From positions 62,001-126,000 of the forward strand of contig AFRD01000003.1 in NCBI GenBank assembly GCA_000222875.2: a stretch of DNA of 64,000 nt. Reading direction: 5' to 3'. Each line of letters starts with the position of its first letter. The stretch's first letter is position 1. Below, piece by piece: positions 1 to 11,408 of this stretch. Position numbers and translations under genes: made by a program. The notes beneath the pieces were generated by a model. The model saw nothing but the letters and a program-made list of their open reading frames with translations, was not told where the DNA came from and made no database searches. The stretch is from Periglandula ipomoeae IasaF13 (Eukaryota; Ascomycota; Sordariomycetes; Hypocreales; Clavicipitaceae).

Positions 1-436
1 GTGTGATGGAGATTTAATGATACCCTTCTAGACGAAAAATTTCCATCCTGAGAGATATTGACGAACACGCACGAGGCAATCGATCAAGATGCGACAACGC
101 ATAATTGACCAAAACAAATGTGGTATTAATGAGTAAGAATATACTACGTAACCAAATTTCTCCCGCTAGAGACATCCAAGCCTTCTAACAGACTGGTTGG
201 CCATCTCTGTGATCTAAAAAATAAAAACTTGCCAGCAACTCCAAATGTCCCGTTGAACCAGCAGCCCGTATTTCCCTCCCAAGGTTAAAAATTACTTATC
301 ATTACCACCGCTCTCGATCTGTTCGTCTCGGGGCTGTCGTCAGGCTCTTATGAACCAGAGCGTTTGTCATCATCGCTTTTCGAATTGCTTTCGTTTGCAT
401 ATCGATTTTTTTAATTTTCTCGATGAAGGGCGATGC
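1..436. other. Downstream flank of pil1, no gene seen
   Basis: This stretch follows the pil1 stop codon and would hold its 3' untranslated region and polyadenylation signals. Short open frames here have no protein-like composition. I see no RNA gene or repeat. Confidence 0.5.
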
Positions 437-1775
437 TTAAACAACAAGAGCCTCCTTGGTTCGGCCACGAGTCTCGCCGTTCAGGTCGCTGGCGGCCTCC
501 TCTTCCTCCTCTTCCTCGTCGCTGTCCTCATGGTCACGGCCAACCCATGAGCTGCTGTCGTTCAGGGGAGCGTCCTGGCCGGACAGGTCGTGGCCGTCGT
601 TTCGGTTGCGGATGTTGTTGCGGCGGCGCTGGGATAGAGTGCGGGAGCGAGTGGACAGTTTGGATGAGACAGCAGCGTTGGAGGTGACCCAGTTGGTCAA
701 GGCATCCTCGCAGTCCTGGATGATGGCTCTACTAGCCTCATAGCCATCATAGGCCTGTCGTGTCTCGCCAGGAGTGACGGGAGTGTCGTCAATGAGCTCG
801 AGGAGGTGCTTGCCGTAGCCAGCGATAATGGCGACCTTCTCGCAGTGCTCGCGCAGGGCGTCGAACTGATAGGTATAGGCGGCCTTGACCTTCTCACGCG
901 TAATATTGGACAGCTGAGCCTCGGCGACGAGGGACTCGGCCTCAGCACGGACGAGTTCCTGCTCCAGGACGACAATCTTGGGGGAGTTGGGCTCCTTGTA
1001 CTTGAGCTGGGCAATCTGGTCGGTGATCTTCTGCTTGCCTAATTGATGTTAGAGAGTGCTTGAACTTGAATCCTAGCGAGACCGTGGTGGTGGTGGGGGT
1101 ACTTACGGTCACGGCTGGGCTGGACGGAAGCCTCGATGTTTCGAATGCTCTTCATGGTGATACGGTACTGGTCGTAGCGGTCGACGTACTGGTCCTCCAG
1201 CTCGCCAATTTCGTACAGCAAAACACCGAGCTTGTCAGTGACGTCGGAAACATCCTCGTCAGCACCTTCGCCCCAGATGGAGAGTTGTTGCTGTGTTGTG
1301 TCACGTTAGCTCGTCATTTCTTCAACGTCGTCTGCACAGGAGATCCCGGGTGTAGCTTACAGCAACGTCCATGCGCTCCTTGGCGACAGTCTCCAAGCTT
1401 CGCATCACGTTCTTCTCCATCTTGACGAGCTGAGCAAGCTTCTTGGCCAGGTCGGGGCCGAAGGCACCTCCAGCGTTGCGACGCAGAGCATGGCCTAATT
1501 GCCGTATGTTAGTTCTTCACTCGATCCGCGAGCTCCGGAGAGGTCGTTTCGAAGTTCAGCGACGGTACTTACCCAGGTTGCCCTTTCCGAAGAAGCGGCC
1601 AGACTTGGTGGATGAGGGAGGAGGAGGAGGATTCTGGTGGTCGCGTGAGTTAGCAGCTGTCTCAAGAGAAGCGAGCGACTTTGGCTCCAGGGCTGCGCTG
1701 ATGGCGGCACAAGCATACCTGCAGCTGGGAGGCAGTAGGCGCGCGGGTGGTGCGCATAGAATAGGTGCGATGCAT
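437..1775 (-). CDS. pil1: Eisosome core component Pil1/Lsp1 (BAR-domain protein)
   Basis: Pil1/Lsp1 proteins polymerise into half-cylinders under the plasma membrane and form eisosomes (furrow-shaped membrane domains). Five exons join in frame: 1775-1719, 1633-1573, 1494-1361, 1290-1107 and 1038-437, all with GT..AG introns, giving 345 residues, close to the family's usual size. The N-terminus MHRTYSMRTTRAPTASQLQ and the segment KSGRFFGKGNLGHALRRNA are typical of the membrane-binding start. The central helical BAR region includes YEIGELEDQYVDRYDQYR. The C-terminus is a Ser/Arg-rich then acidic tail (DSDEEEEEEEAASD). The start is the ATG at 1775, because it gives the canonical N-terminus. The gene looks intact. 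Which of the two yeast paralogues it matches cannot be told; filamentous fungi often call the main one PilA. Confidence 0.95.
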
Positions 1776-4656
1776 GATGGCGGTGTGTTTGAGAGTTCTG
1801 TACTCTGTTGGGGATTGGGGTGTTCGAATGGGTGGTGGTCAAGCTCAGGATGCGATTGAGAGTCGAGCAGCCGAACTTTGAGCAGGTTGATGGATGGATA
1901 CGGAAATGGGTATAAAGGCAGGGATGGAAGAGAGGTATCAAATGGAAATGCAACTGACAGCCAAGGGAGGGCCGGGGACCAGGCGATGGTTATATGGTGT
2001 TATTTCTGCGGAGAGCAGCGAGGGAGCAGCACCGGGAAAGAGATCGTCATGGGGGTGCAATGGGTCGGTGCTGGGAGCAGCCAGGCGGTTTCTTCGGCGA
2101 CGTCATCGTCTTTTCGGGCCCAGCACTGACTGGAGCCTTTGGGCTTTGGGCCGGCGGGCTGGATTGCAGTGGGCCGCCTGGCTGATGTGCGCGCAGGGAC
2201 GAGGGACTAATAGGGACCGTCAACTGCACTAAGGGCAACCAGAACTGCATCAACTGCGCAAGTGTGAGCGCGATAATGACCGGGGGTTCCATCTTCTGGC
2301 ATTGGCCCAAACAAGCATCAGGAAGAACCAAGCCAGATCAAACACCAGGCAACAGGCAGGCGACCAGGGGGTTCCCGGTACGGCCGAAGACCCTTTGGTG
2401 CCGCCGCGTCGTTGGCCAACAGGGCTCGCTCCGCATGTACCGCTACAAGCATCTCCAGTCGACGTCTGCTAATGCTGCCTCTGGCGAGCTCGGTGTCTCA
2501 GGTCTCAGGCTCGGCATTGGACTAGCCGCCAAACCAGAGCAGGCCAGCTCAAACCAAACCAACCAGACTCTCCAAGTATTAAGTCCAATTGTTGCATGTT
2601 GCATCGACGACACCCCAATTGTGTCCCTACTAGTCGTGCACCTCCAAAACGTGCGATTGCAAAGGCTGTTTTGGACCGCTTGCCGCTGTAGGCCTGCCGT
2701 CTGCCTCTTTGTCCGTCTGGTTCGTTTCTGTCCCATTCCCATTCCGGATGCGGATGCAAGGAGCAGCCCCTCCAGATCCATCCCAAGCTTCGTCAAGCTT
2801 CAGCCTGCGTGTCCTTAGCTGCATATTGAGCTTGTCTCTCACTTTCCAAAGGATGATGGTCTTGTCCAAACGCATCCCTTCGTCCATCCCGTCATGGACA
2901 CCATAACTGCCATGGCTTTTGTGTCTCATTTCCCCGGCCCCTTGACGCTAGCCGTCTGGTTCGCCGGGCTAACAACTCCTTCGTCCTAGTCCCAACTTCA
3001 CAGCCACCCCGAGAGAGAGAGATCTACGGCATTACCAGGCGTCAATGTTTCCCGTCGTGGATTGTCGCCGTTGCCCTGACAAAAAGGGATGGATGCAATA
3101 TTTGTTTGAAAATGGCATTGGCTGCCTGACAGATGCCCATGACCAATGGAGGATGAGTTGTTCGCTTACGGCTGTCGCTGAGCATTCTCGTCTTTCGATA
3201 GTATGTACTAGTGGTTAATCAAGCTCTGTTGTCTGCTCCAGCCGTGGGTTGAACGTGATCTAATAGCTTTTACAGATTCTGCATTGTCCGGCTTGCCTTA
3301 TCTCTGGCACTGAGCAGGGCAAGCCACCCGGCCGTGCCGCTCTGAAAACCGACCGCATCAGCATTGGGAATAGGAATTACCAAAAAAGCTGCCCCTCCAT
3401 AGCTTGAAGTGGGAAAACACACCCTGGTGAATATTCTCATTACCCACTGCCCCGATGTAAACAAAATTCCGAGCCTCAAAAAGCACTTGGCTCTTCGGAG
3501 TGGACGATTACGGCCCCTGCCGGATTGGCATCAGCGTGCTGGGATGCCGCACGGCATACAACAGGGCCAAGAATCCCAGACATGGAATTGTTCACGCAAT
3601 TTTGAGCTCGAGCTTCTTTGTCGAGTGATGAGGTCATAGGCGTGCCTGGAGCAACAGTGTTCCACCGCAGGGCATCACGTGACGTATGACGTAGCCTGCC
3701 TTGGCAGAAGGACACTAAGGCATTGTGGCATTCCATTCCACCGTGCGTTGATTGATCCATCCAACGACGCCGTTTTCCTGAGTCGCTGGGAGCCGTCTGT
3801 CGGCCCCTGCATCGGCGCATAGCAAAGTGGGATGGATGGGTTTGTCAGGGGCTATTACGACACGGCTGATGGTAAATTGGTGTATGCCAATGGTGGTGCG
3901 CACGATGGTTGTGATTCTCATTGCTGCCGATGCCAAGTTATTGCATTAGTGGTAAGCCAAAGAGGGTTTGAGCATTATCTGTCATGTGTGGTGATGAATA
4001 GATCAGCGCCGTACCCGTACCCGTCTCTTGCCCATGCCCTTTTCTTGGACTCGAATATATCTTTGCTCGTAAGTCTGCACACTTTCTACGTGTCTGGTTC
4101 TCGAGAACGACCAATATGACCTTGCGAAAATGCGGATGTACGCCTGGAGGCCACATTCACAGCTTTTGTTGTAAAAACGTGAAGATACGCCTTGCGCTGT
4201 CTAATCAACTCATAGCGACCCTTATTGTAAAAAGGGCCTGAAAATACTAGCAAGCAATAATGTGACCTTCATATACGGGCTGTGAGGAAGCGTGAAATAG
4301 ACGGGCATCTACTCATGCAAACATGGCAAATCATTGTCCAGCTCGAACGATCGATTACTGTATATTTTAATATATTTTACATCTTTATGTCTTTAGTTTT
4401 AGTATTTGAGCTGGTCCTATGTGAGCAGGTCACATCAGCCTGACCAAATACGCAGATATCACATTTCGTAGCCAAATCCTTGTGACTCCCTACCGCACAC
4501 GTGTAAACTACCTCGTCACCACACTCGCGTTCTCATCCAGCATGCATTACAGATACAGATACAGAAGTCTGTCTTCATCATTGTAAATCACCTCGCATCC
4601 CAAAGGCTACATACAACACTTATACATATGCCGCAAATTCCGTGTCATCTCGTATA
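1776..4656. other. 2.9-kb gene-poor interval upstream of pil1
   Basis: This contains the pil1 promoter and 5' leader and the 3' flank of kmt6. Several open frames of 60-180 codons exist (for example 2264-2818 +), but they overlap on both strands, are rich in rare residues and resemble no family I know. I see no tRNA, no array and no transposon end. The last 400 bases before kmt6 are AT-rich. Confidence 0.4.
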
Positions 4657-7600
4657 CTAATTCCAGATGTCATCATCTCGAAATTTCGCAGGCGGTCGTC
4701 GTACTCTTGACGATCTGTCACTTCTCTGCCGCACCATGACATCCTCGTCCTCGTCGTCCTCGTCTACATCACGTTGCGCCGTCGCAGTGTCGTCCTTCTT
4801 GGCCCGACCGCCCGAAAATGCCATGCCTTCGGCCGCATCGTCACTATCCTCAATCTCATGTACTTGTATCCGGTCTGAGCTTCTTGTTACCCGCTTCGGC
4901 TCAGGCGTGCTCACAGTCCGCGATGAGCCCTGACTTGCCGCCGCTGCTGCTGGGGCCGCTGGCGACTCTGAAGTTGCGTCCGCGGCAGTGTTGAAGCTCT
5001 CGGAAGCTGGCTTGGGCACTGGTCGGGGGTGTTTTCTAGGCCGCCCACTCCCTGGCCTAGCACCACCACGCTTGCCTCGTGTTTTCTTGGGCAACTCCGC
5101 ACGCTTCGTTGGCGTTTCTGGCTGCCCGAACTTCTTGGACCTTCGTCGAAGCCGTGATGCCGATTCCGGCTCGTCTGAGTCTCTCCCAGAGTCATCGGCA
5201 TGAGCTGCTCGCCCTGGTGCCACTGGGCTGAAGTCTTCGTCGTCGTCGTCGTCGTCAATTCTTCGTTTGCGCTTCTTTGTCATGGTCGCTCGACCCGTAT
5301 CTGCCTCCAAAGCAAACCCCGGTGGGAGGTCTCGCTTCACCCTTGGTCGTCCGGGTCCTCTCTTTCTCTCAAGCTTGCGCGGCACCGGACCAGCGTCATC
5401 AACGCCTCGTTGCGCTCGAGTGCCCTTCACTTTAGGCTCGGGCTTCCTAGCTGCCTTGTCGTCTAATAGCTTCTTAGTAAGGTTTGGAAAGTTCTCTCCG
5501 TAGTTAAAGAAGAGCTCCTCCCCAGCCTGGATGTCGCGCATCGCTGTGAACTTGATTCGATACTCTCCATTCACATACAAGATACGCGGGGTGATATTGC
5601 ATCCCCGTGTATCATGCTCCGACGCATGGTTGATGTAGCGGCTCAAGTTGCCGTAGATGGCTGCGTCAACCCAGATACCCTCATTTTCCAAGAGCGTAAA
5701 GACATATGATACGTTGGATTCCTCGTCAAACACATCGCCACGTCGAGCTTCGCGGCGAACGCCTTCATCGTGGGTAATCAGCTCGCCGACGTACTCGATA
5801 ATGAACTCGTCCTGGGCGATATCCTCGGCAGTGAAAAGACCATAGCCGCAGCCCTCAAGCTGACTTTGGCCCAACAGCAACGACTTGCCTACCCCCCTCT
5901 GGAGGTCGCAGTTTTGGCATCCAGTGGCGTGTAGCTCAGCGTCATTGGCATTCAGGGGATCGGCGCGCTCCAAGACACCGCAAGAACCGCATAGCTGGGG
6001 ATCGCATTCTCGATTCAACTGCACACAAATGCAAGGCTTGTCCTTTCTGTTTTGTTGGCAGGTTTGTCCCTGCGAGTGGCACGCACAGCCCGTGAATTTG
6101 TAGGCGCAGTCGTCAACAGTGCAGCCACAGAACTTGTCGCAGAGCACCCCGGCGTCGACACATGAACAGATACGCGGCGCACAGAGACCTTCATGCGAGC
6201 AAGGTTCCAGATTCTCGCGACGCTGATGAGCGTGAGTGATGGTATGATCTTGCCAATCGCCCAAGAGGACCTTGCGACGACGATCATACCAGGACAGATT
6301 CTTGACGCGTGGTGCTTCCAATGACTCGGGCTGTGGCAGCGTAATCCCCATCCGCTGAAACTCTGCAAATACTTCATCGCAACTGCGGTCAAGGAATTCC
6401 GCTATAAGGCAAATCGGATCACCTTTGTAAGAGCTATGCCTTGCTGTGGTGTAAAGCGATCGCAGCACAACCCTTTCATCCTCCAGCCATGGTCGTGGGT
6501 GCACATGGATCCGCATGTGGTCAGCGCCGCGTCTATAGCACTGTCGTCGACAGATCTTATCCGTCACCTCCTCGTTCATTCTGCCCTTCCGTCGGTTTTT
6601 CAAAGCATCAGACAGATGAGAGCACGAGGATATCGAAAATGTGCGCTTCATATTCTTATTATCATACTCGCCGTGATCGCAAGAATGACTGTAGCATATC
6701 AGACAGCCCAAAATACAATATGTGGCCAGGTTCGTCTCGGCCAGCTCATCTTCGTCTTCCACATCTTTCGCGTTGGTAGCGTCTAAGCTCGTGGCGTCCT
6801 TTACAATCGGCTTAGAGTCCATGATATTGTCGACAGACTCGTCCAGCATCAGTACCCTGCGAAGATCGATTTGCTTGGGAGCAGGCAGGCCGTCGTGAAA
6901 CATGCGCTGAAAGGCGTCGGTGAACATCTTTGCGGCTTTATTGGCTCCCGGAGTGGTGTTTTCTACACCTTGAGAGCTAAGAATATCGGATTTCTGTCGT
7001 GGTGTTATGGCATCATCGGGTTCACGGGCCGCCATGTAACTTATCAGGGCCGACTTGGTGCACCCAGGCATCGCCAGCCGCTCGAGCCACAAATCCAGGT
7101 AGAGGGACAATGTGGCAGCCCTCTCTCCCTGGATGGTGAGCTGCTGCTTGTCCTCGCGGTTCATGGGTTTGAATCCGGATTTCAGGTCGATGTCCTCCAG
7201 CTCCTTAAGCCAGAGGTTGTACTTGGTTTCCTCGGAACTCTCCAGATCTCTCAGATGTGGTACGAATGTGAGCATGGTATTTGGGGTTAAAATATTCTTC
7301 TTAATCTCCACGTGATGGAACCTATATGGCGGTACGCGGTCCTTGTTTGTCTTGGTGCATACGGGCTCATAATGTGCTTCTCGTTGGTCTCGCTTAACCT
7401 TTAAGTGCTGCTTGAATTTGATTCGCATCGTACTGCCTTTCTTCTCGGGGACCGCTAGTGTTGACACGTTGGCAAAAAGGTCCGGGCCTGTATGAATACG
7501 GCGGTCAATCGGCTTGGTAGATTCGAGAATGTAGCCAGCCAACTTTGCATGATCGTCTCGTATGTCTTGCTGCGAGGTCTGAAGTTGATTCATGACCTTG

Positions 7601-8085
7601 TTCACGCTCCAATCCGTACTCGCTTCGGTTTGGCCCTTCGACGTCATCCCACTGGCGGCTGCCGCCTCCGGTACCGCTTGGGGCGGAATGGCAGACCGCG
7701 GGGGAGTCGATCGTACAGGCATATTCGTCATGGAACCGGGCGCTACGGAGACGCCTGGAGATGGTGTTGGGCTGTCATATATTCCATTTATCGGCCGAGG
7801 ATTCGGTGCATTACTCAGGCTCAGGGTCGCGAACCGCTCAATACGGTTGAAGCCAGAGGGTGGTGGTTGTCGCGGTGAGGGTGAACTGATGGAATCAAAG
7901 GTGCGGTTTCCGAATGCTTCGAGTTGGAGTGACAGAGCCGCCGCTTGTGTAAGCTGATTTCGGTCGGGGTCGGTCGCCAGGTCCCCATTTCCTGGAGTAT
8001 GGTGAAGGTTTGGAGCGCTGGGGAAGCTGGTGTTGGACATATCTGTCGATCTAGGACCGTGGCGGTTGAACAGAGTTGGATCCAA
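4657..8085 (-). CDS. kmt6: Histone H3 lysine-27 methyltransferase, EZH2/KMT6 type (PRC2 catalytic subunit)
   Basis: The family trimethylates H3K27 in the nucleus as part of PRC2, silencing facultative heterochromatin including secondary-metabolite and effector genes. One uninterrupted frame encodes 1142 residues. A cysteine-rich CXC/pre-SET region lies at about 630-725 (CSHEGLCAPRICSC..CGCTVDDC..CACHSQGQTC). The SET domain spans about 740-865, with YGLFTAEDIAQDEFIIEYVG, the cofactor/catalytic stretch RYINHASEHDTRGCN and the closing GEELFFNYGENF. The NHA variant in place of NHS is, to my knowledge, usual for fungal KMT6. A roughly 270-residue C-terminal extension carries two AT-hook-like motifs (KRGPGRPRVKR near 911; GSGRPRKHPR near 1015) and an acidic tract near 1110. 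The N-terminal third is mostly low complexity. The start ATG is the first in frame. The gene looks intact and is transcribed divergently from the BAP31-like gene. Confidence 0.93.
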   Translation of the reverse strand: MDPTLFNRHGPRSTDMSNTSFPSAPNLHHTPGNGDLATDPDRNQLTQAAALSLQLEAFGNRTFDSISSPSPRQPPPSGFNRIERFATLSLSNAPNPRPINGIYDSPTPSPGVSVAPGSMTNMPVRSTPPRSAIPPQAVPEAAAASGMTSKGQTEASTDWSVNKVMNQLQTSQQDIRDDHAKLAGYILESTKPIDRRIHTGPDLFANVSTLAVPEKKGSTMRIKFKQHLKVKRDQREAHYEPVCTKTNKDRVPPYRFHHVEIKKNILTPNTMLTFVPHLRDLESSEETKYNLWLKELEDIDLKSGFKPMNREDKQQLTIQGERAATLSLYLDLWLERLAMPGCTKSALISYMAAREPDDAITPRQKSDILSSQGVENTTPGANKAAKMFTDAFQRMFHDGLPAPKQIDLRRVLMLDESVDNIMDSKPIVKDATSLDATNAKDVEDEDELAETNLATYCILGCLICYSHSCDHGEYDNKNMKRTFSISSCSHLSDALKNRRKGRMNEEVTDKICRRQCYRRGADHMRIHVHPRPWLEDERVVLRSLYTTARHSSYKGDPICLIAEFLDRSCDEVFAEFQRMGITLPQPESLEAPRVKNLSWYDRRRKVLLGDWQDHTITHAHQRRENLEPCSHEGLCAPRICSCVDAGVLCDKFCGCTVDDCAYKFTGCACHSQGQTCQQNRKDKPCICVQLNRECDPQLCGSCGVLERADPLNANDAELHATGCQNCDLQRGVGKSLLLGQSQLEGCGYGLFTAEDIAQDEFIIEYVGELITHDEGVRREARRGDVFDEESNVSYVFTLLENEGIWVDAAIYGNLSRYINHASEHDTRGCNITPRILYVNGEYRIKFTAMRDIQAGEELFFNYGENFPNLTKKLLDDKAARKPEPKVKGTRAQRGVDDAGPVPRKLERKRGPGRPRVKRDLPPGFALEADTGRATMTKKRKRRIDDDDDDEDFSPVAPGRAAHADDSGRDSDEPESASRLRRRSKKFGQPETPTKRAELPKKTRGKRGGARPGSGRPRKHPRPVPKPASESFNTAADATSESPAAPAAAAASQGSSRTVSTPEPKRVTRSSDRIQVHEIEDSDDAAEGMAFSGGRAKKDDTATAQRDVDEDDEDEDVMVRQRSDRSSRVRRPPAKFRDDDIWN

Positions 8086-9658
8086 GATGACTAAGGGTCT
8101 CGCTTGTGACGGCGTGCTCCTCCGCCCTGCCCAGAGGATGGGTGTGAATCACCCAGGTTCGATTGCCTCCAGAGAGTTTCCAGAGACATTCAGGTCACCA
8201 AACAGTCCCGTCGGGCACCGGCTGCCCTGAAGTCAAGCAAGGGGCCGCGACTCAAACTATCGCAACGGGCTTGGCGCAAGGATGGTATCATAAATCGGTT
8301 GACAAGATATTATAACATTGGTGATGGATTCTCGGAAAATGCGGGGGGAGAGGCGAGAACAAAATAAAAAGATTGTTGATCAGATGCCGCCGGCTGGCAG
8401 TTGACAGGATGCCTCTGTCACTCGTGCAAGTGCAAACAACTGACAGAGTCAACACTCACGACGCGTGCCGGGTGCAGCATGCACGCGTCTGTAGTGCACA
8501 AGTGGAAACGCACTCAAAGTGTCAGAGCCCCAGAACATCACTGATTCGGCCTTTGGCTGCAGAACATGCGGGGCCCGCTGTGTTCCAACACCTCGCTGCA
8601 CTGCAAATCAATTCTTGGCTCAAGGGTCCATGGTCTAATAAGTGGAGGATGGACGAAAAAAGGCATCGAGGTCAAATCTGCATGTTATTTAATGTACTTC
8701 GTTATCAGTTCTAGCGATAGGGACTAGTTTTTTAGCTTCGCTGTGATTCAAACCTACCCGGGTACTTTTCACCGCCATTGTTGCAACCGCCCAGCTTGCT
8801 TCCAGACTGCCGACTTGAACGATATATACTATAATATATTTATCTATACAAATATGTACTGAAATGTATTAATATATATTTTTTCCATTTAGCTACCTAT
8901 GTAGGTAGCTAGCATCTGGCTAGGCTGGGGACATTGAGGTGGTCAAATACTTATGACCCCCCAATGTAGGTCTTTGGTGCAGGCGAATGCTCTGCCACGG
9001 AACTCGGCATCGGCATCGAGCAACCCCAGAGTTTACGAGCGGAGCGTGGAATTGATGGACGCGGTTGCCAGGAACCAGGTCAGTCAGTGTGTGCCGACCA
9101 GGTGTTATTGTTGATGAATAGGATCAGATCGTTTGAGGTGGTCGAGTGAAGCTTACCAGACCAGACTGACCAAGCCCCCACTTCGACTTGGATTCGACCC
9201 AGCCTCGGCCTCGACCTCGACCTCGACAGCCCCAGCGGGCACCACTGCGGGCCAAGGCGGCGCACAGGCATCGATCAACAAATTGACCCATGTCCGTCCG
9301 GCTAGAGTCTGGCGGTGCAGCCACACAAGCGATGACGTTGCTGAATGCAGGACGTCACAGCTGTGACTGATGCTGATGTTGATGTGTGAGCTTTGAGCTT
9401 GCTGTCCTTGCCTGCCTCTCTGCCTGGGCGCAGCAAAACCGGCCACCTTGGCTCCGGCTCCAGCTCCAGCTCCAACTCAAAACTCCAACGTCTTCCCTCT
9501 CGATCGATCCGTAATTCCTGTCCTTTAAAACCCCATCTCCCCCAAACACTGCATTCTCGGCCAGACTGCCATTCTTGCATCCTCCCCTCAATCGACCACG
9601 ACCACCCGACCGCAACTTTGTCCCTTCACCACAGGTTGCTGCCTTCCCCGCCGCCACC
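8086..9658. other. Divergent intergenic region between kmt6 and the BAP31-like gene
   Basis: This 1.57-kb interval must contain both promoters. It has an AT-rich block at about 8820-8885, a short palindrome at 8891-8910, and pyrimidine-rich CT stretches at about 9440-9650 just upstream of the BAP31-like start, which is usual for fungal core promoters. No gene is recognised. Confidence 0.5.
8891..8910. repeat. 20-bp palindrome, AGCTACCTA / TAGGTAGCT
   Basis: Two perfect 9-base inverted arms flank a central TG. Related TACCTA/TAGGTA sequence recurs at 53982-54004 and near 54550. The motif resembles short dispersed intergenic palindromes seen in many filamentous ascomycete genomes. Function is unknown. 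Confidence 0.6.
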
Positions 9659-10508
9659 ATGACGCTCTACTACACTCTCGTGAGTTTGCCAACTTACTTG
9701 ACCAACATCTTAGCTGAATTGACCATGAGTGCAGGTGTTTTTCCTTCTCGTTATAGAGATGGGGCTGTTCATGCTCCTTCTCGTTCCTCTGCCATTCACA
9801 GCCAAGCGAAAGGTGTTTACGTACGTAACTTGTCTGCTCCCAGCGTTCCTGAACCTGCATTGGCGAAAGCTGACCACTTTTAAACAGCTTCATCTCGGAA
9901 AACCCCATCGTCTCCAAGATCATGCACTGGCTGCGAATCACCTTTATTTTCATCCTGATTCTGTTCATTGACAGCGTGAACCGAGTGTACCGTGTGCAGC
10001 TGGAAGTCATTGCCGCCGGCGAACAGACCTCTAAGGGACCGTAAGTCTAACGTCATCGCTCTTTCATGGCATCGCCGCAGCGACTCAAACATTGTGTGGA
10101 GCGCGCGCGCATAAAGGGCAACAGAACACATGCTAATACAAGGAATTGACATACAGTGCCGTCCTTGGCCACGAACGCCTCGAAGTCCAGGCCCGCAAGT
10201 TCTACTCCCAGCGCAACATGTACCTCTGCGGCTTCACCCTGTTCTTGTCGCTCATCCTGAATCGCATGTACCACATGATCCTCGACAACATGCACCTCGA
10301 GGACAAGGTCAAGGCCTTTGAGAGCAACAAGAGCAACAAAGAGAACAAGTCGAGCGAGGTCGCTGAGCTGCAGAAGAAGCTGGCACAGAAGGACGCCGAT
10401 CTGCAGGCGCTGAAGAAGCAGAGCGAGGGGCTGCACAAGAGCTACAATGACTTGGGGGACCAGCTGGCTGCCAAGGAGGGAGATGTTGAGCCCAAGAAGG
10501 CCAAATAA
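9659..10508 (+). CDS. BAP31/Yet3-like endoplasmic-reticulum membrane protein
   Basis: BAP31-family proteins are ER membrane chaperones and sorting factors for membrane cargo; yeast homologues are Yet1-3. Four exons, 9659-9679, 9735-9820, 9888-10040 and 10157-10508, join in frame to 203 residues. The N-terminal half has three hydrophobic segments: about residues 8-27 (FFLLVIEMGLFMLLLVPLPF), 48-66 (LRITFIFILILFID) and 108-126 (YLCGFTLFLSLILNRMY). The C-terminal third is a charged coiled coil (SSEVAELQKKLAQKDADLQA). The protein ends KKAK, a dilysine KKXX ER-retrieval signal, as expected for the family. The start ATG sits in a strong context (GCCGCCACCATGA). The gene appears intact. Confidence 0.92.
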
Positions 10509-11408
10509 GTCGATGAGACGCAATGTGTGTAAGCCGAACTGGTTGCGATGTAGCATGCGGTGAGGCGTTGGGCTCTCTTTCGCACGCTATGGACCGTAAA
10601 TCGAACGACGCTGTGGAAGAGTATGGAGATGAGTCACAAAAGGCGATGAATGGAAACGAGACCTGTTGGTCTGTGTGTAGGCACGAATGGCGTTGACGAG
10701 AACAAAACTATGATTGAATATACTTTATGTCCCAGACGAAAAGGTCTTTATTCCAGAGCCGCACAATGCTGACCGTCGCTTTGACGCCAATGCTTTGTCG
10801 GTGTGCGAATGGTGGTGAATACAGCAGGGTGGTCTGCCTTGCATCAATCAGGTAGGATGAATCCGCCTCTGTGAACAAATGAGATACGTCTTCATCCCCA
10901 TGAATACATGAAGCACCTAAGAGGTACCAATCTTGACAATGCGAGTGACGACAATTTGTCACAACATTGTCTTGAACGGACTCGTCTCTCGCCAGGGAGT
11001 TCAATGTCGATGTATAGGGATGGTGTGGTCACTTTTTATAGTGCGGCTGCGAGGAATCGTGTAGAAAAACCTTGTTGATGTGATATTCGTGAACGAATTG
11101 TATTGGGGTTCTTGTTGAAAGAATGAAAATGGAACGATCTGCACAATTGGGAATCTATTTTTTTGGTCGTTTCATCGCTTCCCTGTTCTCTTTGTGCCTT
11201 TGCATCTTTGGAAAACAGTGTTGAGACTGTTCTCCTGATTCATCCCTCACCGCGCAGTTATGGCAGTCGTCGATGCCCCATCCCTCCTAGATCAATCCCA
11301 GTCGTTGACAAATCCCGGACATTCCCTGATCAGACTGAGCGTAGGTCCAGAGTGTCAGAGTCCCCTGTGGTTGACTAATCGTTTGAACGGTAAATATTCC
11401 GTATTGCG
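10509..11408. other. Intergenic, 3' flank of the BAP31-like gene
   Basis: Contains the 3' untranslated region of the BAP31-like gene and the convergent downstream end of the tandem array. I see no gene or structured RNA. Confidence 0.45.

Noticed and set aside
2264..2818. 184-codon open frame (+) upstream of pil1
   Set aside because: Overlapped by frames of 90-117 codons on the other strand, with no recognisable domain, no consistent composition and no splice partner.
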